NCBI GenBank assembly: GCA_029959085.1
Contig: JARWIR010000027.1
Span: forward strand, 868,001-932,000
Length of the DNA: 64,000 nt
Origin: Nemophila menziesii
Lineage: Eukaryota > Streptophyta > Magnoliopsida > Boraginales > Hydrophyllaceae
Direction: 5' to 3'
The notes under the pieces are model-generated. The model searched no databases, was not told the origin of the DNA, and saw nothing but the letters and a program-made list of their open reading frames with translations. A program made the position numbers and the translations under genes. Numbering within the stretch: position 1 is the stretch's first letter; each line of letters begins with the position of its first letter. Positions 9,026-23,800 of this stretch are shown here, one piece after another.

Positions 9026-12000
9026 TGTCGAGCAAATTGGGGTGCTTTTACACATTGGTGTAAATTAATTTGAATGTTTTTTTCATTTTTTATCAAATTT
9101 ATAATTAATTATATTGAGAAAATTAGGTAGATTTTTCCTATATATATTTTACAGAATATCGAAATATACACCAACACCACAAGAGATGTTTTTGCACTTA
9201 ATTTGTTAGACCATCTATTCATAGTGTTTGGAGTATGTATGGAGATTAGGGAAATAGATGTAAGAGAAATTAAATTAGGTTTTAAGACTTGTTTGACACC
9301 TATTGGAGAAAGCATACTTTCAAACATCATATATGGTAGTCTACCATACATTCTTTTTATTTTATCTCCTTGCGGTTTACATATGTGAACGTATTTTTAT
9401 TTAGGTTGAAGAAATACATCATATCTTTTGTGGTCTTAGAAAATATGTGTATAAACTCATGATATTTTAGAAGTGTACAATGTCACCTTATGTTATTAGA
9501 ATAGTACACACAGCCTATGAATTAAATGTTTATCTATTTGAATTATTTATTACATTTATTTTATATTTTTTGTGTTCATGTCCCCTTGGTTAATGGTTGT
9601 TCTTTTTGTTAATTCTTATAGTCAAATTTTAATTTTAATTATATTTAATTTATTTTGATTATTACAGAATATGCTTCCTGGGATATCTTGCAATAGACTA
9701 TTACCAAATTCTAGACAATGGTGACAAATTCAAGATACAAATTAATAGTGTAATCCAATTCTATTTCATATTTTAAACATGAATATTACACTTTTATTTG
9801 TTGTTGTCTATTATTTTTTTATGAACTAAATCATTTGTAGCTAGAGAAAGGGACAATGTATGAACCCTACATTTGGATTATGATGTTTCATTGTGTTTTG
9901 GGATATTACTATTCAAATGAATTGATTTAGCATTCATTATGTATTTATGATTTCTTCAGCCCTTATGAAGATAAAGTTGTAGGTGGTATTAGTAGACTAG
10001 ACTGTCATCCGGGAGGGGGAGAGGGGGAGATCGGATTATAGAAAATAATATATAATCATTCGGTGTGTGTTATTGAGTTAGGAGGTCTTGACTAACCGGA
10101 TAGTCAATTAATTTAGAATTAATTACGTTTGAAAGTTTTGTAGGGGTCACTTGGGAGAGGTCCATAGAATTGTAGGATAACCCTCTATCTACCTGGGATG
10201 GAATTAAGGGATTTTAGAGTTTCGACGATTGCTAAAATAACAATTTACCATGATATCCATAAATGGGTAAATTCATAATTAGTGGAAATTAGTAGCGACT
10301 CTCAAACTATCTTCTTATCTATATTCTCGTGTTGACTAGTATGTCCTTTGGTTAAAAATACATTACTAATCATATATTATTTATTTTGACTTAAATCCTT
10401 ACTTTTGAGAAACAAAAAATATATTTTATGTTTTAGTTAACTGTAATTTGTCCCCTCTACGCTTCCTGGAAAGACAAAAGAATTAACCTCCTAGTGCATA
10501 TGGAGAACGATATTCCTAGTAATTATTTGTAACTTGTTAACGACTCATTCACTTGTGGGTAGTAGCTCCCCTATGTGTTGATTTACCTATCACACTCTAG
10601 GGGGACAACAAAGGTAAATACACATTGTAACGATTTTGTCCCTATACTAACGACATGTAGAGAAACGACATGTAATACACTACCACAATGATACTGAATG
10701 TATAGTTGCATCCTTATCTTCAAACCTTTGACAATCTGGATCTATCATATTTAGAAAATATGTACTTGGCGAACCCTATAGTATATAAGTTAATGTATTT
10801 TTCTTGCAATACACTTAACACTCTAGTTCACTACTCTTATAAGCTTCATTTCATGACATCCAATTTAGATAATTTAACAGTTAACTTTAACAATGTTTCA
10901 TCAAAAGCATCCTCAATGGTGATATTAGCAATTTTTTTTGTGGTAGTCACTACTAGCTCTAAAAGACCTTGAAGGATTTTAAAAGTTATCTATGCTCGAA
11001 CATTTTTATGAATGATATTTTGTTTTATTTATCACAACACTTATTTTAGTAAGAATAAGGGTAATACTCATAAGCCATACTTTTCAGAATGCAATTCATC
11101 AATGAATGTCGTAACACTACATTATAATTCATCAAAATTTAACTTTAACAAAAATAAACATTTAACTAGCATCACAATGTCACCATCCTCTATTATTGGT
11201 AAATTCAAGGATATTTTAATAGATAAATTATCTTAGATTACTGTAAGAAGTCGAGTACATCTATTGAACAATTAACTATTTAAAACTAAGTTTTTAAATA
11301 ATTTGATTAAGTAGTAATAAATTAAAATATTAATTTTTAATTTTTTGCATAGGTAATGTTCAATTTATAAACAATAACATATAAAGACAATTAGGGGATT
11401 AAAACTTTATCGAACAAATATCAAAAGTATACAGTAGAAACAATTTTATTCATAGAAGTTAAATATAAAACTTTATTAGAAAATATATAATAAGAAAAAA
11501 ATAATTTCATGTTATTTATTAAAATTATAATTTTAAACTATAATTAAAATATTAATACAATTTAGGGTCCACACTAATTTCACAAACACAATAAAAAATA
11601 AACTACCCATTAAACCCTAATGTTGCCGCCTTTTCCTATACATATACATACATCTTCTTCCACTCTTAGTTTCAAACCTACTGTCAGCCTCCTCTTGATA
11701 TTCCTTTTTTCGTCACTTTTACTATCTAACTCTAATGTCTAAATATTCGTTATCTTCTAATTTCAATCTTCTCTAATCGGAATTCATTTCTTCCATCCAA
11801 TCTACTTTTTTTCAATTTCTCTGTAGTATCTCCCTCTTCTTCCTTAATTATGATATTATCCTCAACTATTGTCTCCATCTAGATCTGCAGTCTTCTGTCT
11901 AAATACTATTTTTACATGCTAGTATCTTAGATCGTTGGCCATATCATTTTAATTTATAAATCTAAGGTACTTTTTTAATTTAAAAATTTGTTCTACCAAT

Positions 12001-12180
12001 GTGAATTAGTATAAATAGAGTAAATCACCTTCCTCATTTGCCCATTTTGTAGTGTAAATCATTTAAAGGAGGTGAGATAGCAAATCTATGAATAGAATTT
12101 GGAATATAAAGGTATGTATACTAGTCTAAAACAAGTAAACTAACATTTTTTTCTTGTCTTTCAGGAACAAGAAGAAAGAG

Positions 12181-12354
12181 ATGGAAAGAGAAAACGCAAC
12201 GCTATACTTAGCAAACTTGCAAGTTGCTTTAAAAAATGAAAGGCTAAGAAAGTTAGCCAAACAGCTCACTGGAGAGAAGCGGCACCTGGAAGCAATGGTT
12301 GCTAGCTCATCCTCAATGAAAAATGAAGTGAATCCCAAAAAGACTGAGAAATGA
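12181..12354 (+). CDS. ZPR: LITTLE ZIPPER-like microprotein (unit 4)
   Basis: Intact 57 codons. Differs from unit 3 by I15V (a zipper core position, conservative) and E18K, which reverses a charge next to the core. TATA box at 12010-12017. Its block-duplication partner, unit 9, lacks both changes, so they arose after the duplication. Confidence 0.65.
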   Translation: MERENATLYLANLQVALKNERLRKLAKQLTGEKRHLEAMVASSSSMKNEVNPKKTEK

Positions 12355-12527
12355 AGTATTTTTTTTGCTTGGAGAAATGAAGTATTTGATCCCATCATGT
12401 TTTGCTTATTATTTAATAAATGTGTGTTTGTTTGATTACCCACAAGAGTTTATTTGATGAATAGCTTTGAGACAGTAAATGTAATGGTGTGATGTGTGTT
12501 TGTTGTTTGAATAATGGAATCTGCCTT

Positions 12528-13008
12528 TTAGCAATCTATTTTTAGTTTTTTATCTACGCTTGAGAACATTTCATAAAACGCCTTAAAGTAGTTGTAAGCA
12601 ATCTCCACATCTTCCTTCTCACAAATCTCTCTAGCACTGCAATTAAACAAAAACAAGTAAAGATCTTGAGAGTAATTGAGAAATCAAACTCGATAATAAA
12701 ATTAAAAAATATATATATGTACCAACCTGTGCATAGATTGTTGAGGAATACCACAATCAACAGTACGAATTCCAACTCCAGAAGCAAGAATTGGACCAAT
12801 AGTGGACCCACACCCCATATCATTTCTTACCACAAAGTCCTATAAAAAAACGAGTCTCCATTTCTGCCTCTTATATGAAGAAAATATAATAATATTTAAT
12901 TACCTGAACTGGAAGATTATGAATTGTTGCAATTTTCTTAAAAAGAAAAGCAGTAATACCATTAGTGGCAAATCGTTGATTAGCATTATGTTCAAAAATT
13001 TGTTCTAC
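12528..13008 (-). pseudogene. M18 aminopeptidase fragment (unit 4)
   Basis: All three exons open. The first codon after the last splice differs again (TCTAGCACTGC on plus). Otherwise as unit 3. Confidence 0.85.
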
Positions 13009-16000
13009 TGTCGAGCAAATTGGGGTGTTTTTTCACATTGGTGTAAATTAATTTGAATGTTTTTTTCATTTTTTATCAAATTTATAATTAATTCTATTGA
13101 GAAAATTAGGTAGATTTTTCCTATATATATTTTACAGAATATCGAAATATACACCAACACCAAAAGAGATGTTTTTGCACTTAATTTGTTAGACCATCTA
13201 TTCATAGTGGTTGGATTATGTATGGAGAGTAGGGAAATAGATGTAAGAGAAATTAAATTAGGTTGTAAGACTTGTTTGACACCTATTGGAGAAAGCATAT
13301 TTTCAAACATCGTATATGGTAGTCTAACATACATTCTTTTTATTTTATCTCCTTGTGGTTTACATATGTGAACGTATTTTTATTTAGGTTGAAGAAATAC
13401 ATCATATCTTTTGTGGTCTTAGAAAATATGTGTATAAAATCATGATATTTTAAAAGTGTACAATGTCACCTTATGTTATTAGAATAGTACACACAGCCTA
13501 TGAATTAAATGTTTATCTATTTGAATTATTTATTACATTTATTTTATATTTTTTGTGTTCATGTCCCTTTGGTTAATGGTTGTTCTTTTTGTTAATTCTT
13601 ATAGTCAAATTTTAATTTTAATTATATTTAATTTATTTTGATTATTACAGAATATGCTTCCTGGGATATCTTGCAATAGACTATTACCAAATTCCAAACA
13701 ATGGTGACAAATTCAGGATACAAATTAATAGTGTAATCCAATTCTATTTCATATTTTAAACATGAATATTACACTTTTATTTGTTGTTGTCTATTATTTT
13801 TTTATGAACTAAATCATTTGTAGCTAGAGAAATGGATAATGTATGAACCCTACATTTGGATTATGATGTTTCATTGTGTTTTTGGATATTACTATTCAAA
13901 TGAATTGATTTAGCATTCATTATGTATTAATGATTTCTTCAGCCCATATGAAGATAAAGTTGTAGGTGGTATTAGTAGACTAGACTGTCATCCGGGAGGG
14001 GGAGAGGGGGAGATCGGATTATAGAAAATAATATATAATCATTCGGTGTGTCTTATTGAGTTTGGAGGTCTTGACTAACCGGATAGTCAATTAATTTAGA
14101 ATTAATTACGTTTGAAAGTTTTGTAGGGGTCACTCGGGAGAGGTCCATAGAATTGTAGGATAACCCTCTATCTACCTGGGATGGAATTAAGGGATTTTAG
14201 AGTTTCGACTATTGCTAAAATAACAATTTACCATGATATCCATAAATGTGTAAATTCATAATTAGTGGAAATTAGTAGCGACTCTCAAACTATCTTCTTA
14301 TCTATATTCTCGTGTTGACTAGTATGTCCTTTGGCTAAAAATACATTACTAATCATATATTATTTATTTTGACTTTAATCCTTACTTTTGAGAAACAAAA
14401 AATATATTTTATGTTTTAGTTAACTTTAATTTGTCCCCTCTACGTTTCCTGGAAAGACAAAAGAATTAACCTCCTAGTGCATATGGTGAACGATATTCCT
14501 AGTAATTATTTGTTACTTGTTAAAGACTCATTCACTTGTGGGTGATAGCTCCCCTATGTGTTGATTTACCTATCACACTCTAGGGGACAACAAAGGTAAA
14601 TACACATTGTAACGATTTTGTCCCTATACTAACGACATGTAGAGAAACGACATGTAATACACTACCACAATGATACTGAATGTATAGTTGCATCCTTATC
14701 TTCAAACCTTTGACAATCTGGAATCTATCATATTTAGAAAATATGTACTTGGCGAACCCTATAGTATATAAGTTAATGTATTTTTCTTGCAATACACTTA
14801 ACACTCTAGTTCACTACTCTTATAAGCTTCATTTCATGACATCCAATTTAGATAATTAGCTCTAAAAGACCTTGAAGGATTTTAAAAGTTATCTATGCTC
14901 GAACATTTTTATGAATGATATTTTGTTTTATTTATAACAACACTTATTTTAGTAAGAATAAGGGTAAAACTCATAAGCCATACTTTTCAGAATGCAATTC
15001 ATCAATGAATGTCGTAACACTACATTATAATTCGTCATAATTTAACTTTGACAAAAATAAACATTTAACTAGCAACACAATGTCACCATCCTCTATTATT
15101 AATAAATTCAAGGATATTTTAATAGATAAATTATCTTAGATTACTATAAGAAGTCGAGTACATCTATTGAACAATTAACTATTTAAAACTAAGTTTTTAA
15201 ATAATTTGATTAAGTAGTAATAAATTAAAATATTAATTTTTAATTTTTTGCATAGGTAATGTTCAATTTATAAACAATAACATATAAAGACAATTAGGGG
15301 ATTAAAACTTTATCGAACAAATATCAAAAGTATACAGTAGAAACAATTTTATTCATAGAAGTTAAATATAAAACTTTATTAGAATTTATATAATAAGAAA
15401 AAAAAATTTCATGTTATTTATTAAAATTATAATTTTAAACTATAATTAAAATATTAATACAATTTAGGGTCCACACTAATTTTACAAACACAATAAAAAA
15501 TAAACTACCCATTAAACCCTAATGTTGCCGCCTTTTCCTATACATATACATACATCTTCTTCCACTCTTAGTTTCAAACCTACTGTCAGCCTCCTCTTGA
15601 TATTCCTTTTTTCGTCACTTTTACTATCTAACTCTAATGTCTAAATATTCGTTATCTTCTAATTTCAATCTTCTCTAATCGGAATTCATTTCTTCCATCC
15701 AATCTACTTTTTTTCAATTTCTCTGTAGTATCTCCCTCTTCTTCCTTAATTATGATATTATCCTCAACTATTGTCTCCATCTAGATCTGCAGTCTTCTGT
15801 CTAAATACTATTTTTACATGCTAGTATCTTAGATCGTTGGCCATATCATTTCAATTTATAAATCTAAGGTACTTTTTTAATTTAAAAATTTGTTCTACCA
15901 ATGTGAATTAGTATAAATAGAGTAAATCACCTTCCTCATTTGCTCATTTTGTAGTGTAAATCATTTAAAGGAGGTGAGATAGCAAATCTAAGAATAGAAT

Positions 16001-16082
16001 TTGGAATATAAAGGTATGTATACTAGTATAAAACAAGTAAACTAAAATTTTTTTCTTGTCTTTCAGGAACAAGAAGAAAGAG

Positions 16083-16256
16083 ATGGAAAGAGAAAACGCA
16101 AGGCTATACTTAGCAAACTTGCAAATTGCTTTAGAAAATGAAAGGATAAGAAAGTTAGCCAAACAGCTCACTGGAGAGAAGCGGCACCTGGAAGCAATGG
16201 TTGCTAGCTCATCCTCAAAGAAAAATGAAGTGAATCCCAAAAAGACTGAGAAATGA
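16083..16256 (+). CDS. ZPR: LITTLE ZIPPER-like microprotein (unit 5)
   Basis: Intact 57 codons with Arg at residue 7 and L22I, so one of the five heptad leucines is replaced by isoleucine. The leader ATG of the other units is lost (AAATCTAAGAATAG). The region between donor and acceptor carries ACTAAAATTT instead of ACTAACATTT, which removes the CTAAC branch-site match. TATA box at 15912-15919. Confidence 0.62.
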   Translation: MERENARLYLANLQIALENERIRKLAKQLTGEKRHLEAMVASSSSKKNEVNPKKTEK

Positions 16257-16429
16257 AGTATTTTTTTTGCTTGGAGAAATGAAGTATTTGATCCCATCAT
16301 GTTTTTCTTATTATTTAATAAATGTGTGTTTGTTTGATTACCCACAAGAGTTTATTTGATGAATAGCTTTGAGACAGTAAATGTAATGGTGTGATGTGTG
16401 TTTGTTGTTTGAATAATTGAATCTGCCTT

Positions 16430-16911
16430 TTAGCAATCTATTTTTTTGTTTTTTATCTACGCTTGAGAACATTTCATAAAATGCCTTAAAGTAGTTGTAA
16501 GCAATCTCCACATCTTCCTTCCCACAAATCTCTCTCACACTGCAATTAAACAAAAACAAGTAACGATCTTGAGAGTAATTGAGAAATCAAACTCGATAAT
16601 AAAATTAAAAAAAATATATATGTACCAACCTGTGCATAGATTGTTGAGGAATACCACAATCAACAGTACGAATTCCAACTCCAGAAGCAAGAATTGGACC
16701 ATTAGTGGACCCACACCCCATATCATTTCTTACCACAAAGTCCTATAAAAAAACGAGTCTTCATTTCTGCCTCTTATATGAAGAAAATATAATAATATTT
16801 AATTACCTGAACTGGAAGATTATGAATTGTTGCAATTTTCTTAAAAAGAAAAGCAGTAATACCACAAGTGGCATATCGTTGATTAGCATTATGTTCAAAA
16901 ATTTGTTCTAC
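16430..16911 (-). pseudogene. M18 aminopeptidase fragment (unit 5)
   Basis: Keeps VREICGKED. An extra T (ATTTTTTTGTTTTTT on plus) shifts the frame after VDKK and removes the usual stop. Ile of GSTIGP is Asn here. Confidence 0.85.
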
Positions 16912-19900
16912 TGTCGAGCAAATTGGGGTGTTTTTTCACATTGGTGTAAATTAATTTGAATGTTTTTTTCATTTTTGATCAAATTTATAATTAATTATAT
17001 TGAGAAAATTAGGTAGATTTTTCCTATATATATTTTACAGAATATCGAAATATATACCAACACCACAAGAGATGTTTTTGCACTTAATTTGTTAGACCAT
17101 CTATTCATAGTGGTTGGAGTATGTATGGAGAGTAGGGAAATAGATGTAAGAGAAATTAAATTAGGTTGTAAGACTTGTTTGACGCCTATTGGAGAAAGCA
17201 TATTTTCAAACATCATATATGGTAGTCTACCATACATTCTTTTTATTTTATCTCCTTGTGGTTTACATATGTGAACGTATTTTTATTTAGGTTGAAGAAA
17301 TACATCATATCTTTTGTGGTCTTAGAAAATATGTGTATAAACTCATGATATTTTAAAAGTGTACAATGTCACCTTATGTTATTAGAATAGTACACACAAC
17401 CTATGAATTAAATGTTTATCTATTTGAATTATTTATTACATTTATTTTATATTTTTTGTGTTCATGTCCCCTTGGTTAATGGTTGTTCTTTTTGTTAATT
17501 CTTATAGTCGAATTTTAATTTTAATTATATTTAATTTATTTTGATTATTACAGAATATGCTTCCTGGAATATCTTGCAATAGACTATTACCAGATTCCAG
17601 ACAATGGTGACAAATTCAAGATACAAATTAATCGTGTAATCCAATTCTATTTCATATTTTAAACATTAATATTACACTTTTATTTGTTGTTGTCTATTAT
17701 TTTTTTATGAACTAAATCATTTGTAGCTAGAGAAAGGGATAATGTATGAACCCTACATTTGGATTATGATGTTTCATTGTGTTTTGGGATATTACTATTC
17801 AAATGAATTGATTTAGCATTCATTATGTATTTATGATTTCTTCAGCCCTTATGAAGATAAAGTTGTAGGTGGTATTAGTAGACTAGACTGTCATCCGGGA
17901 GCGAGAGAGGGGGAGATCGGATTATAGAAAATAATATATAATCATTCGGTGTGTCTTATTTAGTTAGGAGGTCTTGACTAACCGGATAGTCAATTAATTT
18001 AGAATTAATTATGTTTGAAAGTTTTGTACGGCTCACTCGGGAGATGTCCTTAGAATTGTAGGATAACCCTCTATCTACCTGGGATGGAATTAAGGGATTT
18101 TAGAGTTTCGACTATTGCTAAAATAACAATTTACCATGATATCCATAAATGGGTAAATTCATAATTAGTGGAAATTAGTAGCAACTCTCAAACTATCTTC
18201 TTATCTATATTCTCGTGTTGACTAGTATGTCCTTTGGTTAAAAATACATTACTAATCATATATTATTTATTTTGACTTTAATCCTTACTTTTGAGAAACA
18301 AAAAATATATTTTATGTTTTAGTTAACTGTAATTTGTCCCCTCTACGCTTCCTGGAAAGACAAAAGAATTAACCTCCTAGTGCATATGGAGAACGATATT
18401 CCTAGTAATTATTTGTTACTTGTTAACGACTCATTCACTTGTGGGTAGTAGCTCCCCTATGTGTTGATTTACCTATCACACTCTAGGGGACAACAAAGGT
18501 AAATACACAGTGTAACGATTTTGTCCCTATACTAACGACATGTAGAGAAACGACATGTAATACACTACCACAATGATACTAAATGTATAGTTGCATCCTT
18601 ATCTTCAAACCTTTGACAATCTGGAATCTATCATATTTAGAAAATATGTACTTGGCGAACCCTATAGTATATAAGTTAATGTATTTTTCTTGCAATACAC
18701 TTAATACTCTAGTTCACTACTCTTATAAGCTTCATTTCATGACATCCAATTTAGATAATTTTACAGTTAACTTTAACAATGTTTCATCAAAAGCATCCTC
18801 AATGGTGATATTAGCAATTTTTTTTGTGGTAGTCACTACTAGCTCTAAAAGACCTTGAAGGATTTTAAAAGTTATCTATGCTCGAACATTTTTATGAATG
18901 ATATTTTGTTTTATTTATCACAACACTTATTTTAGTAAGAATAAGGGTAATACTCATAAGCCATACTTTTCAGAATGCAATTCATCAATGAATGTCGTAA
19001 CACTACATTATAATTCATCAAAATTTAACTTTAACAAAAATAAACATTTAACTAGCATCACAATGTCACCATCCTCTATTATTGGTAAATTCAAGGATAT
19101 TTTAATAGATAAATTATCTTAGATTACTGTAAGAAGTCGAGTACATCTATTGAACAATTAACTATTTAAAACTAAGTTTTTAAATAATTTGATTAAGTAG
19201 TAATAAATTAAAATATTAATTTTTAATTTTTTGCATAGGTAATGTTCAATTTATAAACAATAACATATAAAGACAATTAGGGGATTAAAACTTTATCGAA
19301 CAAATATCAAAAGTATACAGTAGAAACAATTTTATTCATAGAAGTTAAATATAAAACTTTATTAGAAAATATATAATAAGAAAAAAATAATTTCATGTTA
19401 TTTATTAAAATTATAATTTTAAACTATAATTAAAATATTAATACAATTTAGGGTCCACACTAATTTCACAAACACAATAAAAAATAAACTACCCATTAAA
19501 CCCTAATGTTGCCGCCTTTTTCTATACATATACATACATCTTCTTCCACTCTTAGTTTCAAACCTACTGTCAGCCTCCTCTTGATATTCCTTTTTTCGTC
19601 ACTTTTACTATCTAACTCTAATGTCTAAATATTCGTTATCTTCTAATTTCAATCTTCTCTAATCGGAATTCATTTCTTCCATCCAATCTACTATTTTTCA
19701 ATTTCTCTGTAGTATCTCCCTCTTCTTCCTTAATTATGATATTATCCTCAACTATTGTCTCCATCTAGATCTGCAGTCTTCTGTCTAAATACTATTTTTA
19801 CATGCTAGTATCTTAGATCGTTGGCCATATCATTTTAATTTATAAATCTACGGTACTTTTTTAATTTAAAAATTTGTTCTACCAATGTGAATTAGTATAA

Positions 19901-20066
19901 ATAGAGTAAATCACCTTCCTCATTTTCTCATTTTGTAGTGTAAATCATTTAAAGGAGGTGAGATAGCAAATCTATGAATAGAATTTGGAATATAAAGGTA
20001 TGTATACTAGTCTAAAACAAGTAAACTAACATTTTTTTCTTGTCTTTCAGGAACAAGAAGAAAGAG

Positions 20067-20240
20067 ATGGAAAGAGAAAACGCAACGCTATACTTAGCAA
20101 ACTTGCAAATTGCTTTAGAAAATGAAAGGCTAAGAAAGTTAGCCAAACAGCTCACTGGAGAGAAGCGGCACCTGGAAGCAATGGTTGCTAGCTCATCCTC
20201 AAAGAAAAATGAAGTGAATCCTAAAAACACTGAGAAATGA
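20067..20240 (+). CDS. ZPR: LITTLE ZIPPER-like microprotein (unit 6)
   Basis: Intact 57 codons. Thr at residue 7 as in unit 3. The tail has a synonymous Pro change and Lys to Asn near the end (ProLysAsnThrGlu). TATA box at 19896-19903. Confidence 0.65.
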   Translation: MERENATLYLANLQIALENERLRKLAKQLTGEKRHLEAMVASSSSKKNEVNPKNTEK

Positions 20241-20413
20241 AGTATTTTTTTTGCTTGGAGAAATGAAGTATTTGATCCCATCATGTTTTTCTTATTATTT
20301 AATAAATATGTGTTTGTTTGATTACCCACAAGAGTTTATTTGATGAATAGCTTTGAGACAGTAAATGTAATGGTGTGATGTGTGCTTGTTGTTTGAATAA
20401 TTGAATCTGCCTT

Positions 20414-20894
20414 TTAGCAATCTATTTTTAGTGTTTTATCTACGCTTGAGAACATTTCATAAAACGCCTTAAAGTAGTTGTAAGCAATCTCCACATCTTC
20501 CTTCCCACAAGTCTCTCTCACACTGCAATTAAACAAAAACAAGTAAAGATCTTGAGAGTAATAGAGAAATTAAACTCGATAATAAAATTAAAAAAAATAT
20601 ATATGTACCAACCTGTGCATAGATTGTTGAGGAATACGACAATCAACGGTACGAATTCTAACTCCAGAAGCAAGAATTGGACCAATAGTGGACCCACACC
20701 CCATATCATTTCTTACCACAAAGTCCTATAAAAAAACGAGTCTTCATTTCTGCCTTTTATATGAAGAAAATATAATAATATTTAATTACCTGAATTGGAA
20801 GATTATGAATTGTTGCAATTTTCTTAAAAAGAAAAGCAGTAATACCACTAGTGGCATATCGTTGATTAGCATTATGTTCAAAAATTTGTTCTAC
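20414..20894 (-). pseudogene. M18 aminopeptidase fragment (unit 6)
   Basis: Middle exon has two Gly to Arg changes ([12 protein letters not shown]), at positions I would expect to be conserved in an active enzyme. Confidence 0.85.
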
Positions 20895-23800
20895 TGTCGA
20901 GCAAATTGGGGTGTTTTTTAACATTGGTGTAAATTAATTTGAATGGTATTTTCATTTTTGATCAAATTTATAATTAATTATATTGAGAAAATTAGGTAGA
21001 TTTTTCCTATATATATTTTACAGAATATCGAAATATACACCAACACCACAAGAGATGTTTTTGCACTTAATTTGTTAGACCATCTATTCATAGTGGTTGG
21101 AGTATGTATGGAGAGTAGGGAAATAGATGTAAGAGAAATTAAATTAGGTTGTAAGACTTGTTTGACACCTATTGGAGAAAGCATATTTTCAAACATCATA
21201 TATGGTAGTCTACCATACATTCTTTTTATTTTATCTCCTTGTGGTTTACATATGTGAACGTATTTTTATTTAGGTTGAAGAAATACATCATATCTTTTGT
21301 GGTCTTAGAAAATATGTGTATAAACTCATGATATTTTAAAAGTGTACAATGTCACCTTATGTTATTAGAATAGTACACACAGCCTATGAATTAAATGTTT
21401 ATCTATTCAAATTATTTATTACATTTATTTTATATTTTTTGTGTTCATGTCCCCTTGGTAAATGGTTGTTCTTTTTGTTAATTCTTATAGTCAAATTTTA
21501 ATTTTAATTATATTTAATTTATTTTGATTATTACAGAATATGCTTCCTAGAATATCTTGCAATAGACTATTACCAGATTCCAGACAATGGTGACAAATTC
21601 AAGATAGAAATTAATAGTGTAATCCAATTCTATTTTATATTTTAAACATGAATATTACACTTTTATTTGTTGTTGTCTATTATTTTTTTATGAACTAAAT
21701 CATTTGTAGCTAGAGAAACGGATAATGTATGAACCCTACATTTGGATTATGATGTTTCATTGTGTTTTGGGATATTACTATTCAAATGAATTGATTTAGC
21801 ATTCATTATGTATTTATGATTTCTTCAGCCCTTATGAAGATAAAGTTGTAGGTGGTATTAGTAGACTAGACTGTCATCCGGGAGGGAGAGAGGGGGAGAT
21901 CGGATTATAGAAAATAATATATAATAATTCGGTGTGTCTTATTGAGTTAGGAGGTCTTGACTAACCGGATAGTCCAATAATTTAGAATTAATTACGTTTG
22001 AAAGTTTTGTACGGCTCACTCGGGAGAGTTCCATAGAATTGTAGGATAACCCTCAATCTACCTGGGATGGAATTAAGGGATTTTAGAGTTTCGACTATTG
22101 CTAAAATAACAATTTACCATGATATCCATAAATGGGTAAATTCATAATTAGTGGAAATTAGTAGCGACTCTCAAACTATCTTCTTATCTATATTCTCGTG
22201 TTGACTAGTATGTCCTTTGGTTAAAAATACATTACTAATCATATATTATTTATTTTGACTTTAATCCTTTCTTTTGAGAAACAAAAAATATATTTTATGT
22301 TTTAGTTAACTGTAATTTGTCCCCTCTACGCTTCCTGGAAAGACAAAAGAATTAACCTCCTAGTGCTATGGAGAACGATATTCCTAGTAATTATTTGTTA
22401 CTTGTTAACGACTCATTCACTTGTGGGTAGTAGCTCCCCTAGGTGTTGATTTACCTATCACACTCTAGGGGACAACAAAGGTAAATACACATTGTAACGA
22501 TTTTGTCCCTATACTAACGACATGTGGAGAAACGACATGTAATACACTACCACAATGATACTGAATGTATAGTTGCATACTTATCTTCAAACCTTTGACA
22601 ATCTGGAATCTATCATATTTAGAAAATATGTACTTGGCGAACCCTATAGGATATAAGTTAATGTATTTTTCTTGCAATACACTTAACACTCTAGTTCACT
22701 ACTCTTATAAGCTTCATTTCATGACATCCAATTTAGATAATTTTACAGTTAACTTTAACAATGTTTCATCAGAAGCATCCTCAATGGTGATATTAGCAAT
22801 TTTTTTTTTGTGGTAGTCACTACTAGCTCTAAAAGACCTTGAAGGATTTTAAAAGTTATCTATGCTCGAACATTTTTATGAATGATATTTTGTTTTATTT
22901 ATAACAACACTTATTTTAGTAAGAATAAAGGTAAAACTCATAAGCCATACTTTTCAGAATGCAATTCATCAATGAATGTCGTAACACTACATTATAATTT
23001 ATCATAATTTAACTTTGACAAAAATAATCATTTAACTAGCATCACAATGTCACCATCCTCTATTATTGGTAAATTCAAGGATATTTTAATAGATAAATTA
23101 TCTTAGATTACTGTAAGAAGTCGAGTACATCTATTGAACAATTAACTATTTAAAAACTAAGTTTTTAAATAATTTGATTAAGTAGTAATAAATTAAAATA
23201 TTAATTTTTAATTTTTTGCATAGGTAATGTTCAATTTATAAACAATAACATATAAAGACAATTAGGGGATTAAAACTTTATCGAACAAATATCAAAAGTA
23301 TACAGTAGAAACAATTTTATTCATAGAAGTTAAATATAAAACTTTATTAGAAAATATATAATAAGAAAAAAATAATTTCAGGTTATTTATTAAAATTATA
23401 ATTTTAAACTATAATTAAAATATTAATACAATTTAGGGTCCACACTAATTTCACAAACACAATAAAAATAAACTACCCATTAAACCCTAATGTTGCCGCC
23501 TTTTCCTATACATATACATACATCTTCTTCCACTCTTAGTTTCAAACCTACTGTCAGCCTCCTCTTGATATTCCTTTTTTCGTCACTTTTACTATCTAAC
23601 TCTAATGTCTAAATATTCGTTATCTTCTAATTTCAATCTTCTCTAATTGGAATTCATTTCTTCCATCCAATCTACTTTTTTTCAATTTCTCTGTAGTATC
23701 TCCCTCTTCTTCCTTAATTATGATATTATCCTCAACTATTGTCTCCATCTAGATCTGCAGTCTTCTGTCTAAATACTATTTTTACATGCTAGTATCTTAG

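Larger units (their letters stand above)
7915..11897 (+). repeat. Array unit 3
   Basis: First unit with an intact ZPR ORF and the 26-bp segment after it. Its second half (from about 9400) matches units 7b and 8b, placing it at the left edge of the large block duplication. Confidence 0.95.
11898..15799 (+). repeat. Array unit 4 (81-bp deletion)
   Basis: Counterpart of unit 9 at offset 19835. Both lack the same ~81 bases near 14857 (after GATAATT, resuming at AGCTCTAAAAG), which gives the short period. The two also share small variants such as TATTAATAAATTC near 15100. One extra A in a homopolymer of unit 9 changes the offset to 19836 downstream. Confidence 0.95.
15800..19783 (+). repeat. Array unit 5
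   Basis: Counterpart of unit 10 at offset 19836. The pair shares AAATCTAAGAATAG in the ZPR leader (loss of the leader ATG), an extra T in the last aminopeptidase exon, and GGGAGCGAGAGAGG in the G-rich stretch. Unit 5 alone has CTA>ATA in a zipper leucine codon. Confidence 0.95.
19784..23767 (+). repeat. Array unit 6
   Basis: Counterpart of unit 11 at offset 19836. Shared markers include CCCTAGGTGTTG near 22437, TTCAGGTTATTT near 23380 and CTAATTGGAATTC near 23643. Only isolated substitutions separate the pair, for example TCTACGGTAC in unit 6 against TCTAAGGTAC in unit 11. Confidence 0.95.

Noticed and set aside
10706..11236. Plus-strand ORFs of 88 and 74 codons in the 3' half of the units
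   Set aside because: They vary in length and start among units, are broken by the 81-bp deletion in units 4 and 9, and are not kept in the 6.1 kb family. No motif found.
12802..13056. 84-codon plus-strand ORF starting MDPHPISF
   Set aside because: Antisense to the aminopeptidase exons and reading through their intron.
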